Shown here in pieces: positions 26,301 to 35,800 of a stretch of 64,000 bases of DNA. Under the pieces are notes generated by a model. It had not been told where the DNA came from, searched no databases, and saw nothing but the letters and a program-made list of their open reading frames with translations. The DNA is from Dictyobacter formicarum (GTDB lineage: Bacteria; Chloroflexota; Ktedonobacteria; Ktedonobacterales; Ktedonobacteraceae). The stretch is taken from the NCBI RefSeq assembly GCF_016587435.1, contig NZ_BNJJ01000008.1:186001-250000 (forward strand), read 5' to 3'. Position 1 is the first letter of the stretch. Every line of letters starts with the position of its first letter. Position numbers and translations under genes: made by a program.

Positions 26301-27187
26301 ACGATCACTTCATAATTTTCATAATTAATTGAAGTTGCTGCCAGTAAAAAGCGGTCAATAACACGTTTCTCATTGTAAGTTGCCACATGGATTGAAACAA
26401 AAGGATGGCGCTCCAACGTAATTGACGAGAGATCCGAAGACAGGCTCAAAGAGGTAAACGGAGCATTCTGATCTCTTTTCTCATCATTTCTGGAGAAGGA
26501 GAGTAAGACTGCGATAGTAAGGTAGTATTTAATCGAGTAGAGGAGAAACAAAATACCAAAGTTAAAGGCGCTAAAGGCAAAGAACATGCCCACCTTCGCC
26601 AAAAATCCCTGGACATGAAACAGGAAATCCAGAGCCAGAGAGCCGCACAGTAGATAGAGGATGGTTCCGAAAATCACCAGAGAAAATTGGCGGGAGAGGA
26701 AGAAGAATTTGTCGTATTTTTTTAATATAGCTTGCTGCTCAGGAGTATAATTGAAGGCAGGAGCAGGAGGTATAGTGTCTGTAGTGGTAACAGGTGGAAC
26801 GGTAGGAGAGAGCGTGATTGAGGTTTTTTCATTAATTGTTGTTTTTGGAAGATTTCGAAATTCGGAACGATATTTCATATATAACATTAAATCCGGATAG
26901 AATGAAGATAAGTTCCGACGCTGTTTTTCTTGTGCGGATTGTTCCCATCTTTGTACTGCACTCTGCTGTAATCGACGGCGCCAAATCGTGTCTAAATGTA
27001 ATCTCTGCAAGATTATAAAAGTGTCTTTATACGATAATTTTAAGTCTCCATGGGCAAGAAAATATTCATAAATATCATTGTTTGGCCAATCAGGGTGTTC
27101 ATGAACGATGTCTAAAAGTTTTTGAATGTTGGGGTCTGAAAGAAGATTAGTAATGCTAATCGTTTTGAAATTTGCAGAGTCGGACAT
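23306..27187 (-). CDS. Glycosyltransferase-surface protein fusion with C-terminal sorting signal, locus 1
   Basis: This is a 1293-residue multi-domain protein. Residues 1-115 are a helical module (HPDW near 31). Two to three membrane helices lie at about 160-230. A processive family-2 glycosyltransferase occupies about 262-510, with DAD at 351-353, TED at 452-454 and QRMRW at 490-494, as in cellulose/hyaluronan-synthase-like enzymes. More membrane helices follow to about 640. A second signal-peptide-like segment lies near 715-745 (VVLATFLAVIVTLYNI, ending in KHAQA before AIPDAG), then an extracellular region whose last third is extremely Gly-rich, and finally a tail from about 1241: VPEALLLFLPVALVLP and then a basic stretch, a PEP-CTERM-like sorting signal. 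ATG 27187 is exactly where a transcript from TATAAT at 27199-27194 would begin. Confidence 0.88.
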   Translation of the reverse strand: MSDSANFKTISITNLLSDPNIQKLLDIVHEHPDWPNNDIYEYFLAHGDLKLSYKDTFIILQRLHLDTIWRRRLQQSAVQRWEQSAQEKQRRNLSSFYPDLMLYMKYRSEFRNLPKTTINEKTSITLSPTVPPVTTTDTIPPAPAFNYTPEQQAILKKYDKFFFLSRQFSLVIFGTILYLLCGSLALDFLFHVQGFLAKVGMFFAFSAFNFGILFLLYSIKYYLTIAVLLSFSRNDEKRDQNAPFTSLSLSSDLSSITLERHPFVSIHVATYNEKRVIDRFLLAATSINYENYEVIVADDSNDETVQLIEQWRNHPKVKISHRDSREGYKGAALAKALTIMDPRTEYVLVYDADFIPYPDCITQFLKYFKASCGSLAPSASKSNIAAVQGYQWHVLNKSENWITRGVRTEYAGSYVIERSGEELYQGLKQISGSVYMIRADVLKEMGWQTSITEDFEITLRLYERGYKVIYTPYIQAPAEAASTIKRLIRQRMRWAEGHSYNVKKMFTRLMFGRWETTPNTANNEQTTKIFIKSPLTLSEKLEFLYLAPYYLQAFFFILGTLCWFTAEVIFRVTLPFWTEVWGWSLVLTNLFALPLMNMVGLFMEECEEKDYVGLLSFIFLSYIIAPFQAFAAVKGFLENEEGPWFRTPKTGRITDSFAPGKISRFVRGLFGIPDTKLMQIQSTKLPLWRPPAPVFATEFSTNPYQTRTRKNRMRWTGKVVLATFLAVIVTLYNIPGTATIKHAQAAIPDAGNGTDGAITINADTNCETTPIEANRSTYGDCVSVYVDNTSNAGQAKLYHSSNSGFAVGDEVMIVRILSANTTIRGQYEFNHISAIASQYFTLTSNLTNSYTYTAGTEESMIVRVPNYTNVTINSGRLYVSNYDSSTHVGGILVFRATGTVQVNSGGSINISGTGFTGGATVTGGAGGSGNGGAAVAGNSGNGLGYGGGGGAGGGPGVAGASSGMGGGGAGGSCGGGGGGGYGTVGTAGNAGASATGGNGDNANATSGIGGTGSAGSAGTAGSTYGVANLTTMYLGSSGGGGAGGAAGGAGNGGGCGGSGCGNGANGGNGAAGGNGGGIIYIASQTIIMNGGTIANNGTTGTNGNSGYTALNVTYFGGGGGAAGSAGGGGSGGSIYLRGSTLNLGTNVITASGGSGGSSTGVTGGAGGNATSYGHTGGPGGSSTGGGGGGYFGNGSTGGSGALGTGGTGGSGRIHIDYETLNGTCTNGTCTTPSADMTDISVPEALLLFLPVALVLPKIVELLRAKGRLQPENALCSRYCVQLKQKRRRKKPLL

Positions 27188-27199
27188 AGATGCATTATA
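27187..27199 (-). promoter_or_regulatory. -10 box giving a leaderless glycosyltransferase mRNA
   Basis: TATAAT (27199-27194, minus strand) ends 6 bases before ATG 27187. No -35 consensus and no SD are seen. Confidence 0.5.
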
Positions 27200-27293
27200 G
27201 CAATTTAAGTGTTGCTTTCGTAGCATAATATATAAAAAATTTATAATATTAAATTAATAGGTTTTATTTATCGATAATTGCTTTTCAGCTTAT

Positions 27294-27322
27294 TTGACTG
27301 GAAAAGATAAATTAGCTACAAT
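27294..27322 (+). promoter_or_regulatory. Consensus promoter
   Basis: TTGACT (27294-27299), 17-base spacer, TACAAT (27317-27322). The ATG at 27336 follows 13 bases later, giving a leader of only about 7 bases. Confidence 0.65.
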
Positions 27323-27335
27323 AAACCATAGTTGC

Positions 27336-28001
27336 ATGTTGAAACAACAGAGAAAAAAGCCCCCCACCACTGCCGTTGGAACAGTCAAGCCAATGACTGT
27401 ACTTGAAGCAGTAGAAACCCTCAAACAACTGCAATCCATCAATCCGGCTCTGGCGCAAGCCGAGAAGATTCTTTTGCAGTGTGCTGACATAAAAGGTGCG
27501 CTTTGTACCATCATCTCGTCCCTGATCGACGAGAAGCTCTACCGTCTCTGCGACTATCCAGGGTGGTTAACGATACAGACTCATTGCGAACAGGGGATGA
27601 GGTATGTTCTCGATATCGCTTTCGATATACTTTATTGGAAGAGGCCGTCAGTAGAGGCCGTTGACAGAAATCACCTGTTTGCCGGCATGGCTCCTCGGAC
27701 CATTAATTTACATTGTATTCGCAAGCATGAAGCGGATGCTCGCGACATATTTCAATTTAATTTTGTCTATGAATGTGTACCGGAGAGTGTCCGTCACGGT
27801 AAAAATGCTGTAGCAAGGGGTGATATTCTGCAGATTGCATGGGGTGATAGCAACGGAAGATTAATGGAAGAGGGTATATTTGATCTAGGAACGCCAGATA
27901 CGTGGGAAGAAGGCGAAATACTCCTTGTCAACGGCCTCAAACAATGCGCAGCCATTGTGGAGACACTGTGGCACAGCATCAGGAAAACAGACAAGCTATA
28001 A
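27336..28001 (+). CDS. Hypothetical protein, 221 aa
   Basis: No family recognised. The N-terminus is basic (MLKQQRKKPPT), the rest a mixed alpha/beta protein with several Trp residues (DYPGWLTIQTHCEQG, FDILYWKRPSVEAV, DTWEEGEILLVNGL). No signal peptide or membrane helix. Start ATG 27336 is dictated by the promoter just upstream. It lies between the exosortase locus and the kinase operon, transcribed away from the former. Confidence 0.55.
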   Translation: MLKQQRKKPPTTAVGTVKPMTVLEAVETLKQLQSINPALAQAEKILLQCADIKGALCTIISSLIDEKLYRLCDYPGWLTIQTHCEQGMRYVLDIAFDILYWKRPSVEAVDRNHLFAGMAPRTINLHCIRKHEADARDIFQFNFVYECVPESVRHGKNAVARGDILQIAWGDSNGRLMEEGIFDLGTPDTWEEGEILLVNGLKQCAAIVETLWHSIRKTDKL

Positions 28002-28136
28002 ATAACCTTGAGATAGTCAAAAATGAGGCAAAGTAATTACGGTACAAAACACTAACCATCCTCTCTACCAGATAAAAAAGCATTAGTAAAATTAATGAGA
28101 AAATAGGAAAAATAAAGGTGAAAAAACTTTATATGT

Positions 28137-29825
28137 TTAGCAAGAATTCCAGTTTCCCATGTCAATGACGCTCCAAGCACTATTGGTATATTGGAAGGTA
28201 AAGGTATGGCGGGCGGTGTTCTGCGTCACCTCAGGAGACATAACATACGCATATTGATACTGCGCACAGGCAATAAAGCGTGGCTGATCAGTCGGACCAA
28301 TAAACGACCCATACGTAACACGATCAAAATGCTGAATAACATTTTTTCCACTAAAATCACTTCCATGGGTGTAATAGTAGGCGATAGCATCCTTAGCCTG
28401 AGCAAAAGAAGGATACCCTCTAGCAGGTGTTGGTGGAGCAGCACGCTTAGAAAAACCTTTTGTTGTCAGTGGTGGGGAGCTACCTATACGTTGATTACCC
28501 ATGCTATAAGGTACCTGACCAGTATTGAATCTAAGAATAGTAAGCGATAAAACTGCAATGAGTAGTAAGCTGCCAAGACTTCTTAAGAGAGTACCTGATA
28601 AGGTACCTTGTTTAACCTGGGGCTTGTGTGCTGCTCCGCAGGCTTGAGAGGCTGGCAGCTGGGAGCGGTAGGACTGGTTTGGTGTGACGGGCTGCCCACG
28701 CTGGCCTGCCAACTTCTGTTGGGTCGCTGGGTGAACAGTTCTTATTCCTCTTCGTGTTGATGGTGGATTTCTCTGCTGGATTACGGTTGGAAAGGGATCA
28801 GGAATTCCAAGGCGCATGCGGGCACACCACGGACAAGTTGGTAAGTGATTACTATACCAGTGCTGCTGATTTATCCTACACTGTGTCAGCTGCTGCTCCG
28901 CTTCACTTAGGGCCTGATACCATGTCCCAGCACTCGGGCGAAGGCTCGGATTGCGTAACCCCTCCTCAAAGCAATGCTTTAGCAATACTTGCAGCTCCGG
29001 TGGAAGAGTTGTGAAAGGGAGAGCACCAAGCGGCGGAGAGATGAGCTGTGCCCCAGTAGCAGTATAGGGGCAATGCCCAGTTCGGATATTCTGCGCTGCT
29101 TCTGTTAACGAGGCACCTTTTGCTTTCCGGATGCCTGCGAAGGGGTGGTTTCCCTCCATCAGAAGCTGGAAGATTAAGATTGCCAGGCCAAATGTATCAT
29201 GGCTTGCCGTTCTATCGATGCTGCCAAAGTCACACTCTTGTAGCTCTGGCGGTGTGTATTCCGGCTTGCCAACCGGACAGCGGAAGGCGCCGCTACCTAT
29301 CTTCGGTACCTGCATAGAATCGCAGTCCACCAGCGTCACAAGAGCGCGGGTACTCACAAAAATGTTACTTTCATTTAAGTCACCGACCACATATCCCTTT
29401 GTATGCAGCGTTTGCAGGATGCCGGCCAGATTTCTGGCGGTTCGTAGCAGATAGCGCCACGTGAAGCCAGGCGCGATCTGCCGCCGCCTTCGCGGGTTAT
29501 ACAGCTGGAAAAGTGGGATACAAGAAATCGGATCGATGGAAGGCATTAGGAAACCGACACAAGTGTTTCGTGCATCAAGCACCCGATCGATAGGCCACGC
29601 CAGAGAGATATGACCATGCTGTTGCATTGAGTCAGCCGGAGGGTGGGTGAGCATGGCCAGCAGTTTTGCTCCCTTGTCAGCTGGAGGCTCTTTATAGAGC
29701 TTCACGACAAGATCCGCTGCATCAGAACACCGATAGATGGTACCCTGTCCGCCTGAAGCTACCTTCTGTTTGAGTGTAATGCGCTGGCTGTTTCGTTCCC
29801 GCCTGAGCAGAGGTGTATATGTCAT
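28137..29825 (-). CDS. Membrane-anchored Ser/Thr protein kinase (TerY-triad type)
   Basis: The 562-residue protein has an N-terminal kinase domain (about 1-290) with the Gly loop SGGQGTIY, the VAIK-like VVKLYKE lysine, a catalytic loop YVVGDLNESNIFV (HRD replaced by VGD) and a metal-binding DCD in LVDCDSMQV. A Cys-rich HLPTCPWCARMRLG motif follows near 335. A membrane helix lies near 420 (SLLLIAVLSLTILRF), then an outside domain of about 120 aa. The ATG overlaps the phosphatase stop as ATGA. VWA + PP2C + this kinase type form a known conserved phospho-signalling triad (TerY-P) linked to stress or phage response. Confidence 0.85.
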   Translation of the reverse strand: MTYTPLLRRERNSQRITLKQKVASGGQGTIYRCSDAADLVVKLYKEPPADKGAKLLAMLTHPPADSMQQHGHISLAWPIDRVLDARNTCVGFLMPSIDPISCIPLFQLYNPRRRRQIAPGFTWRYLLRTARNLAGILQTLHTKGYVVGDLNESNIFVSTRALVTLVDCDSMQVPKIGSGAFRCPVGKPEYTPPELQECDFGSIDRTASHDTFGLAILIFQLLMEGNHPFAGIRKAKGASLTEAAQNIRTGHCPYTATGAQLISPPLGALPFTTLPPELQVLLKHCFEEGLRNPSLRPSAGTWYQALSEAEQQLTQCRINQQHWYSNHLPTCPWCARMRLGIPDPFPTVIQQRNPPSTRRGIRTVHPATQQKLAGQRGQPVTPNQSYRSQLPASQACGAAHKPQVKQGTLSGTLLRSLGSLLLIAVLSLTILRFNTGQVPYSMGNQRIGSSPPLTTKGFSKRAAPPTPARGYPSFAQAKDAIAYYYTHGSDFSGKNVIQHFDRVTYGSFIGPTDQPRFIACAQYQYAYVMSPEVTQNTARHTFTFQYTNSAWSVIDMGNWNSC

Positions 29826-30694
29826 AGCCAAACCCCCAGCAAAAGCGTCTTATCATCATCCGTCCGGGCACAGATCTGCTCTGACGCTAAAAAAGCAGTG
29901 AGATCCGCTTTTAATTCCTTTTCATCGACATCGCGCTGCGACGCAAACGTGAATAGTGGTGTAAAGAACGGTGCATATGGAACCTTGTGGACTAGATCAA
30001 GTACTAAAAGCTCTAAGCCATCGGTAAAGAGTGCGATTCCACGTACTCCTGTGTTGGGGATAATTTTGTACTGTGCTCGTTTCAGATACGTTGGCTCGGT
30101 GATAAAACTCGTTTGGTTGATGTATTCGCCATGATCCGGCCAGGTTACCGCCTGCAAGGAGTAATCAGGGTATTGAACCACGATTGCTCCATCTCCAACC
30201 TGTGTTACCGCGAGCCACTGGGCAGTAATAATGGCAAGCTGCAGGGTCGTTGCAAACTGATAAAGCCATGCTGAGCTCGCATTGGCTGTGTCTTCTGCCA
30301 GAGCCTCCTCTGTTTCTTGTAAGCTGCTCTGTGCGGCGGCAGAGATCGTACAGCCTGCCATCACTCTTGCCTGCACTTCTACTGCTACCCGAACCGCCTT
30401 AAGCACGTTTTGCAGCAGGGTGTGCCACTGTTGCTCATTTGTGGGTATCCCTTGTTGGTTTAAGGCGACGCTTGCAGCCTGCACAGCGGCTTGGACTGCG
30501 CATGTCGCCCCTTCTGCCGCACACGTTGCCGAGCCTGCCCCATCAGCAGTGGCCAAAAGCAGTGTGCCATCTGGCTGCAGCTTAAAAGCATGCTGATCCT
30601 CACAGTACCGGCCTTGACGTTGGTGGCGCGTTCCGCTGACTGAGGCGCCTAGGATCCGCCAACCTGATGAAGCGGTGAGGTTTGAATTGACCAT
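29822..30694 (-). CDS. PP2C-family protein phosphatase
   Basis: The 290-residue protein has the PP2C metal-binding motifs in order: EDQHAF near the start, ATADGAGSA, VGDGAIVV, and LFTDGLELL, with a final DDDKTLLLG. It dephosphorylates Ser/Thr, presumably opposing the kinase encoded next. ATG 30694 is chosen because GAGGAGAAGCTG precedes it; an earlier in-frame start would overlap the VWA gene. It is the middle gene of a three-gene operon. Confidence 0.88.
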   Translation of the reverse strand: MVNSNLTASSGWRILGASVSGTRHQRQGRYCEDQHAFKLQPDGTLLLATADGAGSATCAAEGATCAVQAAVQAASVALNQQGIPTNEQQWHTLLQNVLKAVRVAVEVQARVMAGCTISAAAQSSLQETEEALAEDTANASSAWLYQFATTLQLAIITAQWLAVTQVGDGAIVVQYPDYSLQAVTWPDHGEYINQTSFITEPTYLKRAQYKIIPNTGVRGIALFTDGLELLVLDLVHKVPYAPFFTPLFTFASQRDVDEKELKADLTAFLASEQICARTDDDKTLLLGVWL

Positions 30695-30744
30695 CAGCTT
30701 CTCCTCATGAGACAGTCTGCCCCCAGTTGTGGCTGGGGGAGAAG

Positions 30745-31464
30745 CTACAACTGTCCCCACCCACCGATGTCAGCTAACGCTATTTGATCCGCAACTTGCC
30801 CACAGGACACCCTTGCCTGGCTGTCGGAGAGCCATTGGAACATGGGACTAAACGATCCCAAGCCTTTTAACATGACCGGCTTGCGCACTGCGATATGAGA
30901 GAGAATCTCCATATTTGCAACTGGCGGCACTCCGACTGCAAAAAACGCTATCCCCTTGGCCGCGTCATTGTCCTCGGCATGGATGCGTTTGGCCGCACTC
31001 TCCCAGGCATCTGTGGGCTCACCATCAGTGATCAAAAAGACCCAGGGCCGATAGTATAAGCGTCCACACTGCACGTATTGGTTCTTCCGCTCTCGCAAAA
31101 GATCAAGCGCCTGATGGATGCCTTTTCCCATGGGTGTATCGCCATCGGCTGTAAGGTACGGCGGCTGAAATTCGCTGGCTTCGACAAAAAACTCATTGGG
31201 CATACCAGAGGCTGGTACCAGTTCTGCCTCGCCATGGTGAAACGAGGTGACCTTTACTCCTCCGTTACCAAAGGTTACCAGGGCTATTTCTACTCGGCTT
31301 GCTACCAGGTTATCGGTACGAATATCCGCTTGAAAGGTGTGTAAGCCTTCGTTTAAGGCAGCAATCGGTGCTCCATTCATAGACCAAGAGGTATCCACCA
31401 GCAGCACACAAGGGCAGCGTGGCTCCGCATTTTCTATTAGTCGCACATCATCAAGACGGTTCAT
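30745..31464 (-). CDS. VWA-domain protein, TerY-like
   Basis: The 239-residue single von Willebrand factor A domain has an intact MIDAS DTSWS at residues 24-28 (VLLVDTSWSMNGAP), a Thr in TADGDTPMGKGI, and the acidic ITDGEPTD. TerY-type VWA proteins are adaptor or scaffold partners and likely substrates of the kinase/phosphatase pair. Strong ribosome-binding site GAGGAGGAG. First gene of the operon, driven by the promoter at 31560-31588. Confidence 0.88.
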   Translation of the reverse strand: MNRLDDVRLIENAEPRCPCVLLVDTSWSMNGAPIAALNEGLHTFQADIRTDNLVASRVEIALVTFGNGGVKVTSFHHGEAELVPASGMPNEFFVEASEFQPPYLTADGDTPMGKGIHQALDLLRERKNQYVQCGRLYYRPWVFLITDGEPTDAWESAAKRIHAEDNDAAKGIAFFAVGVPPVANMEILSHIAVRKPVMLKGLGSFSPMFQWLSDSQARVSCGQVADQIALADIGGWGQL

Positions 31465-31559
31465 ATTCTCCTCCTCGTTGAAAAGTACATGAAAACCAGA
31501 ACGGAAAACTTATAAGAAAGCTATGTAGAGATATAGTTTGTACACCTATACTTACACAG

Positions 31560-31588
31560 AGTATAGGACGAGATGTATATCTTGTCAA
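31560..31588 (-). promoter_or_regulatory. Promoter of the VWA-PP2C-kinase operon
   Basis: Minus strand: TTGACA (31588-31583), 17-base spacer, TATACT (31565-31560). A CTATAC...GTATAG inverted repeat at 31546-31566 overlaps the -10 box and could be an operator for the divergent XRE regulator. Confidence 0.7.
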
Positions 31589-31628
31589 GTATTCTGTATA
31601 GCTTAAGATAGATAAAATATACCTCTAC

Positions 31629-31657
31629 TTGACAAAAGGGCGAGGGGTCGCTATGCT
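31629..31657 (+). promoter_or_regulatory. Promoter of the XRE regulator
   Basis: TTGACA (31629-31634), 17-base spacer, TATGCT (31652-31657); ATG 31666 is 8 bases further, so the mRNA should start at or within a base or two of the ATG. Confidence 0.75.
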
Positions 31658-31665
31658 CTTGTCTT

Positions 31666-31902
31666 ATGATACGCATTTATTTAAGCAGGCTCTTAGGTGA
31701 GCGCAAAATGAAAATGGCGGAACTTTCGCGCAAGACGGGGATTAGTAAAAATGCGCTGTCGCTTCTCTACTACGAGAAGACGGATAGCATCCGTTTTGAA
31801 ACGCTTGCGAAACTCTGCGATGCTCTCAACTGCCAGGTGAGTGATCTGTTAGAATACATACCTGAAGACAAGCAAGAATCACCCGAACCGCCAACAAAAT
31901 AG
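31666..31902 (+). CDS. XRE-family (HTH_26-like) transcriptional regulator
   Basis: The 78-aa protein consists almost entirely of a helix-turn-helix: MKMAELSRKTGISKNALSLL with the recognition helix NALSLLYYEK, then FETLAKLCDALNCQVSDLL. Divergent from the VWA operon with a shared 200-bp promoter region, so it probably controls that operon and itself. Confidence 0.85.
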   Translation: MIRIYLSRLLGERKMKMAELSRKTGISKNALSLLYYEKTDSIRFETLAKLCDALNCQVSDLLEYIPEDKQESPEPPTK

Positions 31903-32171
31903 CAGAGATTCAAATGGACTGGAGATGGTTTGAAACAGCCTCGGCAACGAAAGACATCTTGCGCTATTAAATGGTGCCTTTCATCCATCACCCGTTGTGG
32001 CGTACACCCTCCGTCTTTTCCGTCTCCACCATTGGACAAAATAAGGCATAAGAAGGGCTACCGGCAGGAAAAAAATGATATTTTCAATCACCGAAAGCGC
32101 CGGGATACTGATATTGGTATCATAGTTATTCGCCGTAGAGCCAAACTAAATAATCTCAGAGTCCCCAAAGC

Positions 32172-32798
32172 CTAATTATTTTTTTGTTTTTCCTCCAAAA
32201 CAAATTTATAGGAGAACCACCAATAGAAACTAAGCCAGATCAAAGTGAAGATATTAGAAAAATAATCATGAAAAATGGTTCCGAAAGTTCTGCCGGTCCA
32301 GATATATACCAGGATGATAAGCATTAGACGTAAACAATTGATAAGATAAGTTCCCATGATGCCGATTCCCAGCGTTATCATTTTTGAAAGAAAAGTATGA
32401 TTCCCGGAAAGACCGGAGAATAAGGTTATAAATAATAAAATAAAAGTCTGCCAGCCCACACAATTCCAGGCTAAATAAATTACTTCATTACCACCCTGGG
32501 AGGTCTGCCATTGAATAAAGGTAGAGCCAATTTGGAGAGAGCAGCCAAATAAAGATAAAAGGAGACTAATAAGATGAAGTTCATAGGGCACAATCACAGC
32601 TTGAATACTGCGGTACCAACCCATGCTCATCACAATACGGGTAAAAAATTCCTGTGACGTAATCCAAAAGGGAAGTATAAGCAGGATAATCACAGCAACG
32701 AAAAACAGATTCCTAAAAGTTTTCGTTGAACTTTTGGAATAGTTCATCGTCCATTGCTTTAAATTGTTTTGAGTATTCTTTTTTTGTTCGTTTAGCAT
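32172..32798 (-). CDS. Exosortase/archaeosortase-family transpeptidase, locus 2
   Basis: The 208-residue multi-pass membrane protein is paralogous to the enzyme at 22752. Catalytic residues are Cys113 (AWNCVGWQT), Arg157 (INCLRLML) and His177 (IFHDYF). The C-terminus LSFYWWFSYKFVLEEKQ parallels LFLFWWFSYGFVLEVKQ of locus 1. Here a 59-bp gap separates it from the glycosyltransferase fusion instead of an overlap. All catalytic residues are intact although its partner gene is disrupted. Confidence 0.83.
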   Translation of the reverse strand: MLNEQKKNTQNNLKQWTMNYSKSSTKTFRNLFFVAVIILLILPFWITSQEFFTRIVMSMGWYRSIQAVIVPYELHLISLLLSLFGCSLQIGSTFIQWQTSQGGNEVIYLAWNCVGWQTFILLFITLFSGLSGNHTFLSKMITLGIGIMGTYLINCLRLMLIILVYIWTGRTFGTIFHDYFSNIFTLIWLSFYWWFSYKFVLEEKQKNN

Positions 32799-32857
32799 AC
32801 TTTTATTATCATCGCTACTTTTGCACAGAAAAACACCAATTAATGACTTTAATTGTT

Positions 32858-35800
32858 TTATGGATCATTTTTATTGAAATGCTGTTTTAGTTTTTTTCTT
32901 TGTGGTTTGCGTTTAAAATCTGCAGGAGCATATTGTTTAATCTCAAGCAAGGTAAGTGGAGACAAAGCTTCTGCTACTTTTCTTTTTTGCCAAAGCTCCA
33001 TGATCTTGGGTAAGAAAAAAATCAAGGGAATAAAAAATAACAGGTTTTCCGGAGTTTGCATGCTTGAAATATCGATAAGTAGCCATGAACCATAAATAGA
33101 TGTATTTCCAGTATTATTAGAAGGATTAAGTGGAAAACCCATATTAGCACAGTTCTGTAACGCGCTACAATTGACAGTCCAGTTCATAGTAGTTGAACTA
33201 GAGCTGCCTGCTTTCTCCGAGGAATAAAACCAGGTATTGCCATTCATTCGTAAAGTTTGTCCTGCGCCAGGTGTAGCTGACATGGCGTAGATTATGGCGA
33301 TTCCATCAATAACCAACTGAGTTGTATTACTGGAAATGGAAAGAGAAGGATTAGCAGTTGTAATATTGCTGGTGCCTGTGGATGTCCCAATCGGTGTTGA
33401 CTGATCTACATTGTAATAGGTTGATGATCCCCACCAAAGTTGTGTTTGTTGTGTCATAGTAACATTGATTGTATTATTTCCAGAAACAGGATTTGTCAGA
33501 TACCACATTTCAAATTCTGACGTACCAGCAGCAAGATTGGTTGCGGCATAATAAATGCTGCCTATTCGTGATAAAGCTGTCCCGTTATATAAAATGCTGG
33601 AAACCTGTCCAAGAGTACCAATACTAACATTGGTACTAAAGACCCCTACCAGTAATAATCTGTTATTTTGTGAACCAGTGGTATGGTTCCAGGTTCTATT
33701 GGTTCCTGTTACTCCAAAGCCAGGATTGGGCAAGGTATAATCGTGCGTAACCGTGGCTAAATATGTATTACTTTTAATTTGAGTATCCAGAGTTTTAGCT
33801 GAAGCCGGCATAGTCAGATTGCCGCTTTGCAGCAAAGTAGTACTGGTATTGTTGGTTGAAAGTTCGGATGATGAGATACCTGAAGTATCATTCACATTAT
33901 ATAGTTGGGTATAAGCTGTTCCGGCATCAGATTTTTCATTTGAGGCATAAGAATAAGCAAAAGTAGCGCCTTTCCAATTGTTGGGATCATAAAGTACAGG
34001 ATAATTTTGGGACGCGTAAGTAGTATTGGCTAACGATAAATTGGTATTAACGATAATCGGTGCCAGCTGTATACTTGTAGCTCCGGAAGAAGAATTAGTA
34101 TAAAGTACTATTTTGGCATTGGCGATATACCCTGTAGCACTGGTATTCGATGAACGTATTCTTACTTCATATTGGTCAGCGTTTGATTTATCCCAGTTTG
34201 TATCAGATGAAATAGCAGCTGATCTGATTCTTGTCCAGGAAGTACTATTGGTACTAATCGAGCTAGCGCTAAGAGGAGCGCTATTGGAGACATTATAAAG
34301 TTCGGCAGTAACATTTCCTGGACTGCTGGCTTTAAGGGTCGCTTCAAAGTAAGCAGTGGGACTGGGATTAAATTTCGAATCTGTATATTTATATAATTTG
34401 GGACTTGTAAGCACAGTGTTACTGGTTTGCGTGGTATTTTCATTATTTCCAATTTCAATCTGGGTTTCTGTATTTAAAATGGCGTAATCTGTCTGGACGA
34501 TAAGTAATCTGGCAGCGTTAATAGATCCGCAGTTAGCAGCCGTACTGGCGCAGCTTAATCTAACTGTGTAATTAGTAGTACTGGCTAAATTAGGTAAAGC
34601 TCCTAAAGTCAAAGCTGAAGACCGAACCAGCGTATACGATGTATTAACCGTCGTATTAACACTGGCTGAAGTAATGGCGGTTCCATCCTCAGAGTAAAGC
34701 GCCGCTGTAACAGCATTACTATTAGAAGCAGCCATAATAACCGCTTCAAAGTAAAAAGTCGGTGTCATATATCCTGAATAATGGGAAGAATCAAAATATA
34801 TCATACCCAAAGAATTATCAGTAGGCGAGACTGTCGTATTCTGCGCAGCATAATTTTGATCTATGATATTAAGCTGCTGTTCAATCTTAGGATTGACTAC
34901 CGCATGCGCATTTGGGACAGGCACAAATAGCACAAAGTAATTTAATATAATACTCATAACCAGAAAGGTTACTAATAAACTTATTCCTCTCCATTTTTTC
35001 CGCCGGAATTCTGTGTAAGGAGCTTTTAAATACGGATCTGTTTGGAACATAACATTTGCTGCATGCATAAACGCTAATTGATTACGCTGATTCTGAGAAA
35101 TACCGATACTGGGAAACCGAAACATTTCTTTAATAAATTTATAGAATTTGGCTTGCGTAAAACTGTCAGTAATGCGTCCGGTCTTGGGAGTTCTAAACCA
35201 GGGGCCTTCTTCCTTCTCTAAAAAGCCTTTGACCGCAGCAAAAGCCTGGAAAGGAGCGACAATATATGAGAGAAAGATAAAAGAAATCAGTCCCAGATAA
35301 TCTTTTTCTTCACATTCTTCCATAAACAGTCCCACCATATTCATGAGAGGCAAAGCAAACAAATTGGTAAAGACCAAAGACCAACCCCACATTTCAGTCC
35401 AGAAAGGCAGACTTACTTTGAAAATTACTTCAGACATAAACCAGCAGAACATCCCGACAAGAAAGAAAAACGCCTGCAGATAGTAAGGAGCTAGGTAGAT
35501 GAATTCGAGTTTCTCAGATAGCGTTAAATTTGGAGATGATAAAAGTTTGGAGAACATCTTTTTGACATTGAAAGAATGTCCCTCTGCCCAGCGCATACGT
35601 TGCCGGATTAGTCGCTTGATGGTCGCTGCTGCTTCTGCTGGTGCTTGAATATATGGAGTATAGAGAACCTTATAACCCTGCTCGTAGAGCTTGAGGGTCA
35701 ATTCAAAATCCTCTGTGAGTGAGGTTCCCCAACCAAACTGTTTTAAAATAGCAGCGCGGATCATATATACTGAGCCTGAGATTTGTTTCAGCCCTTGGTA

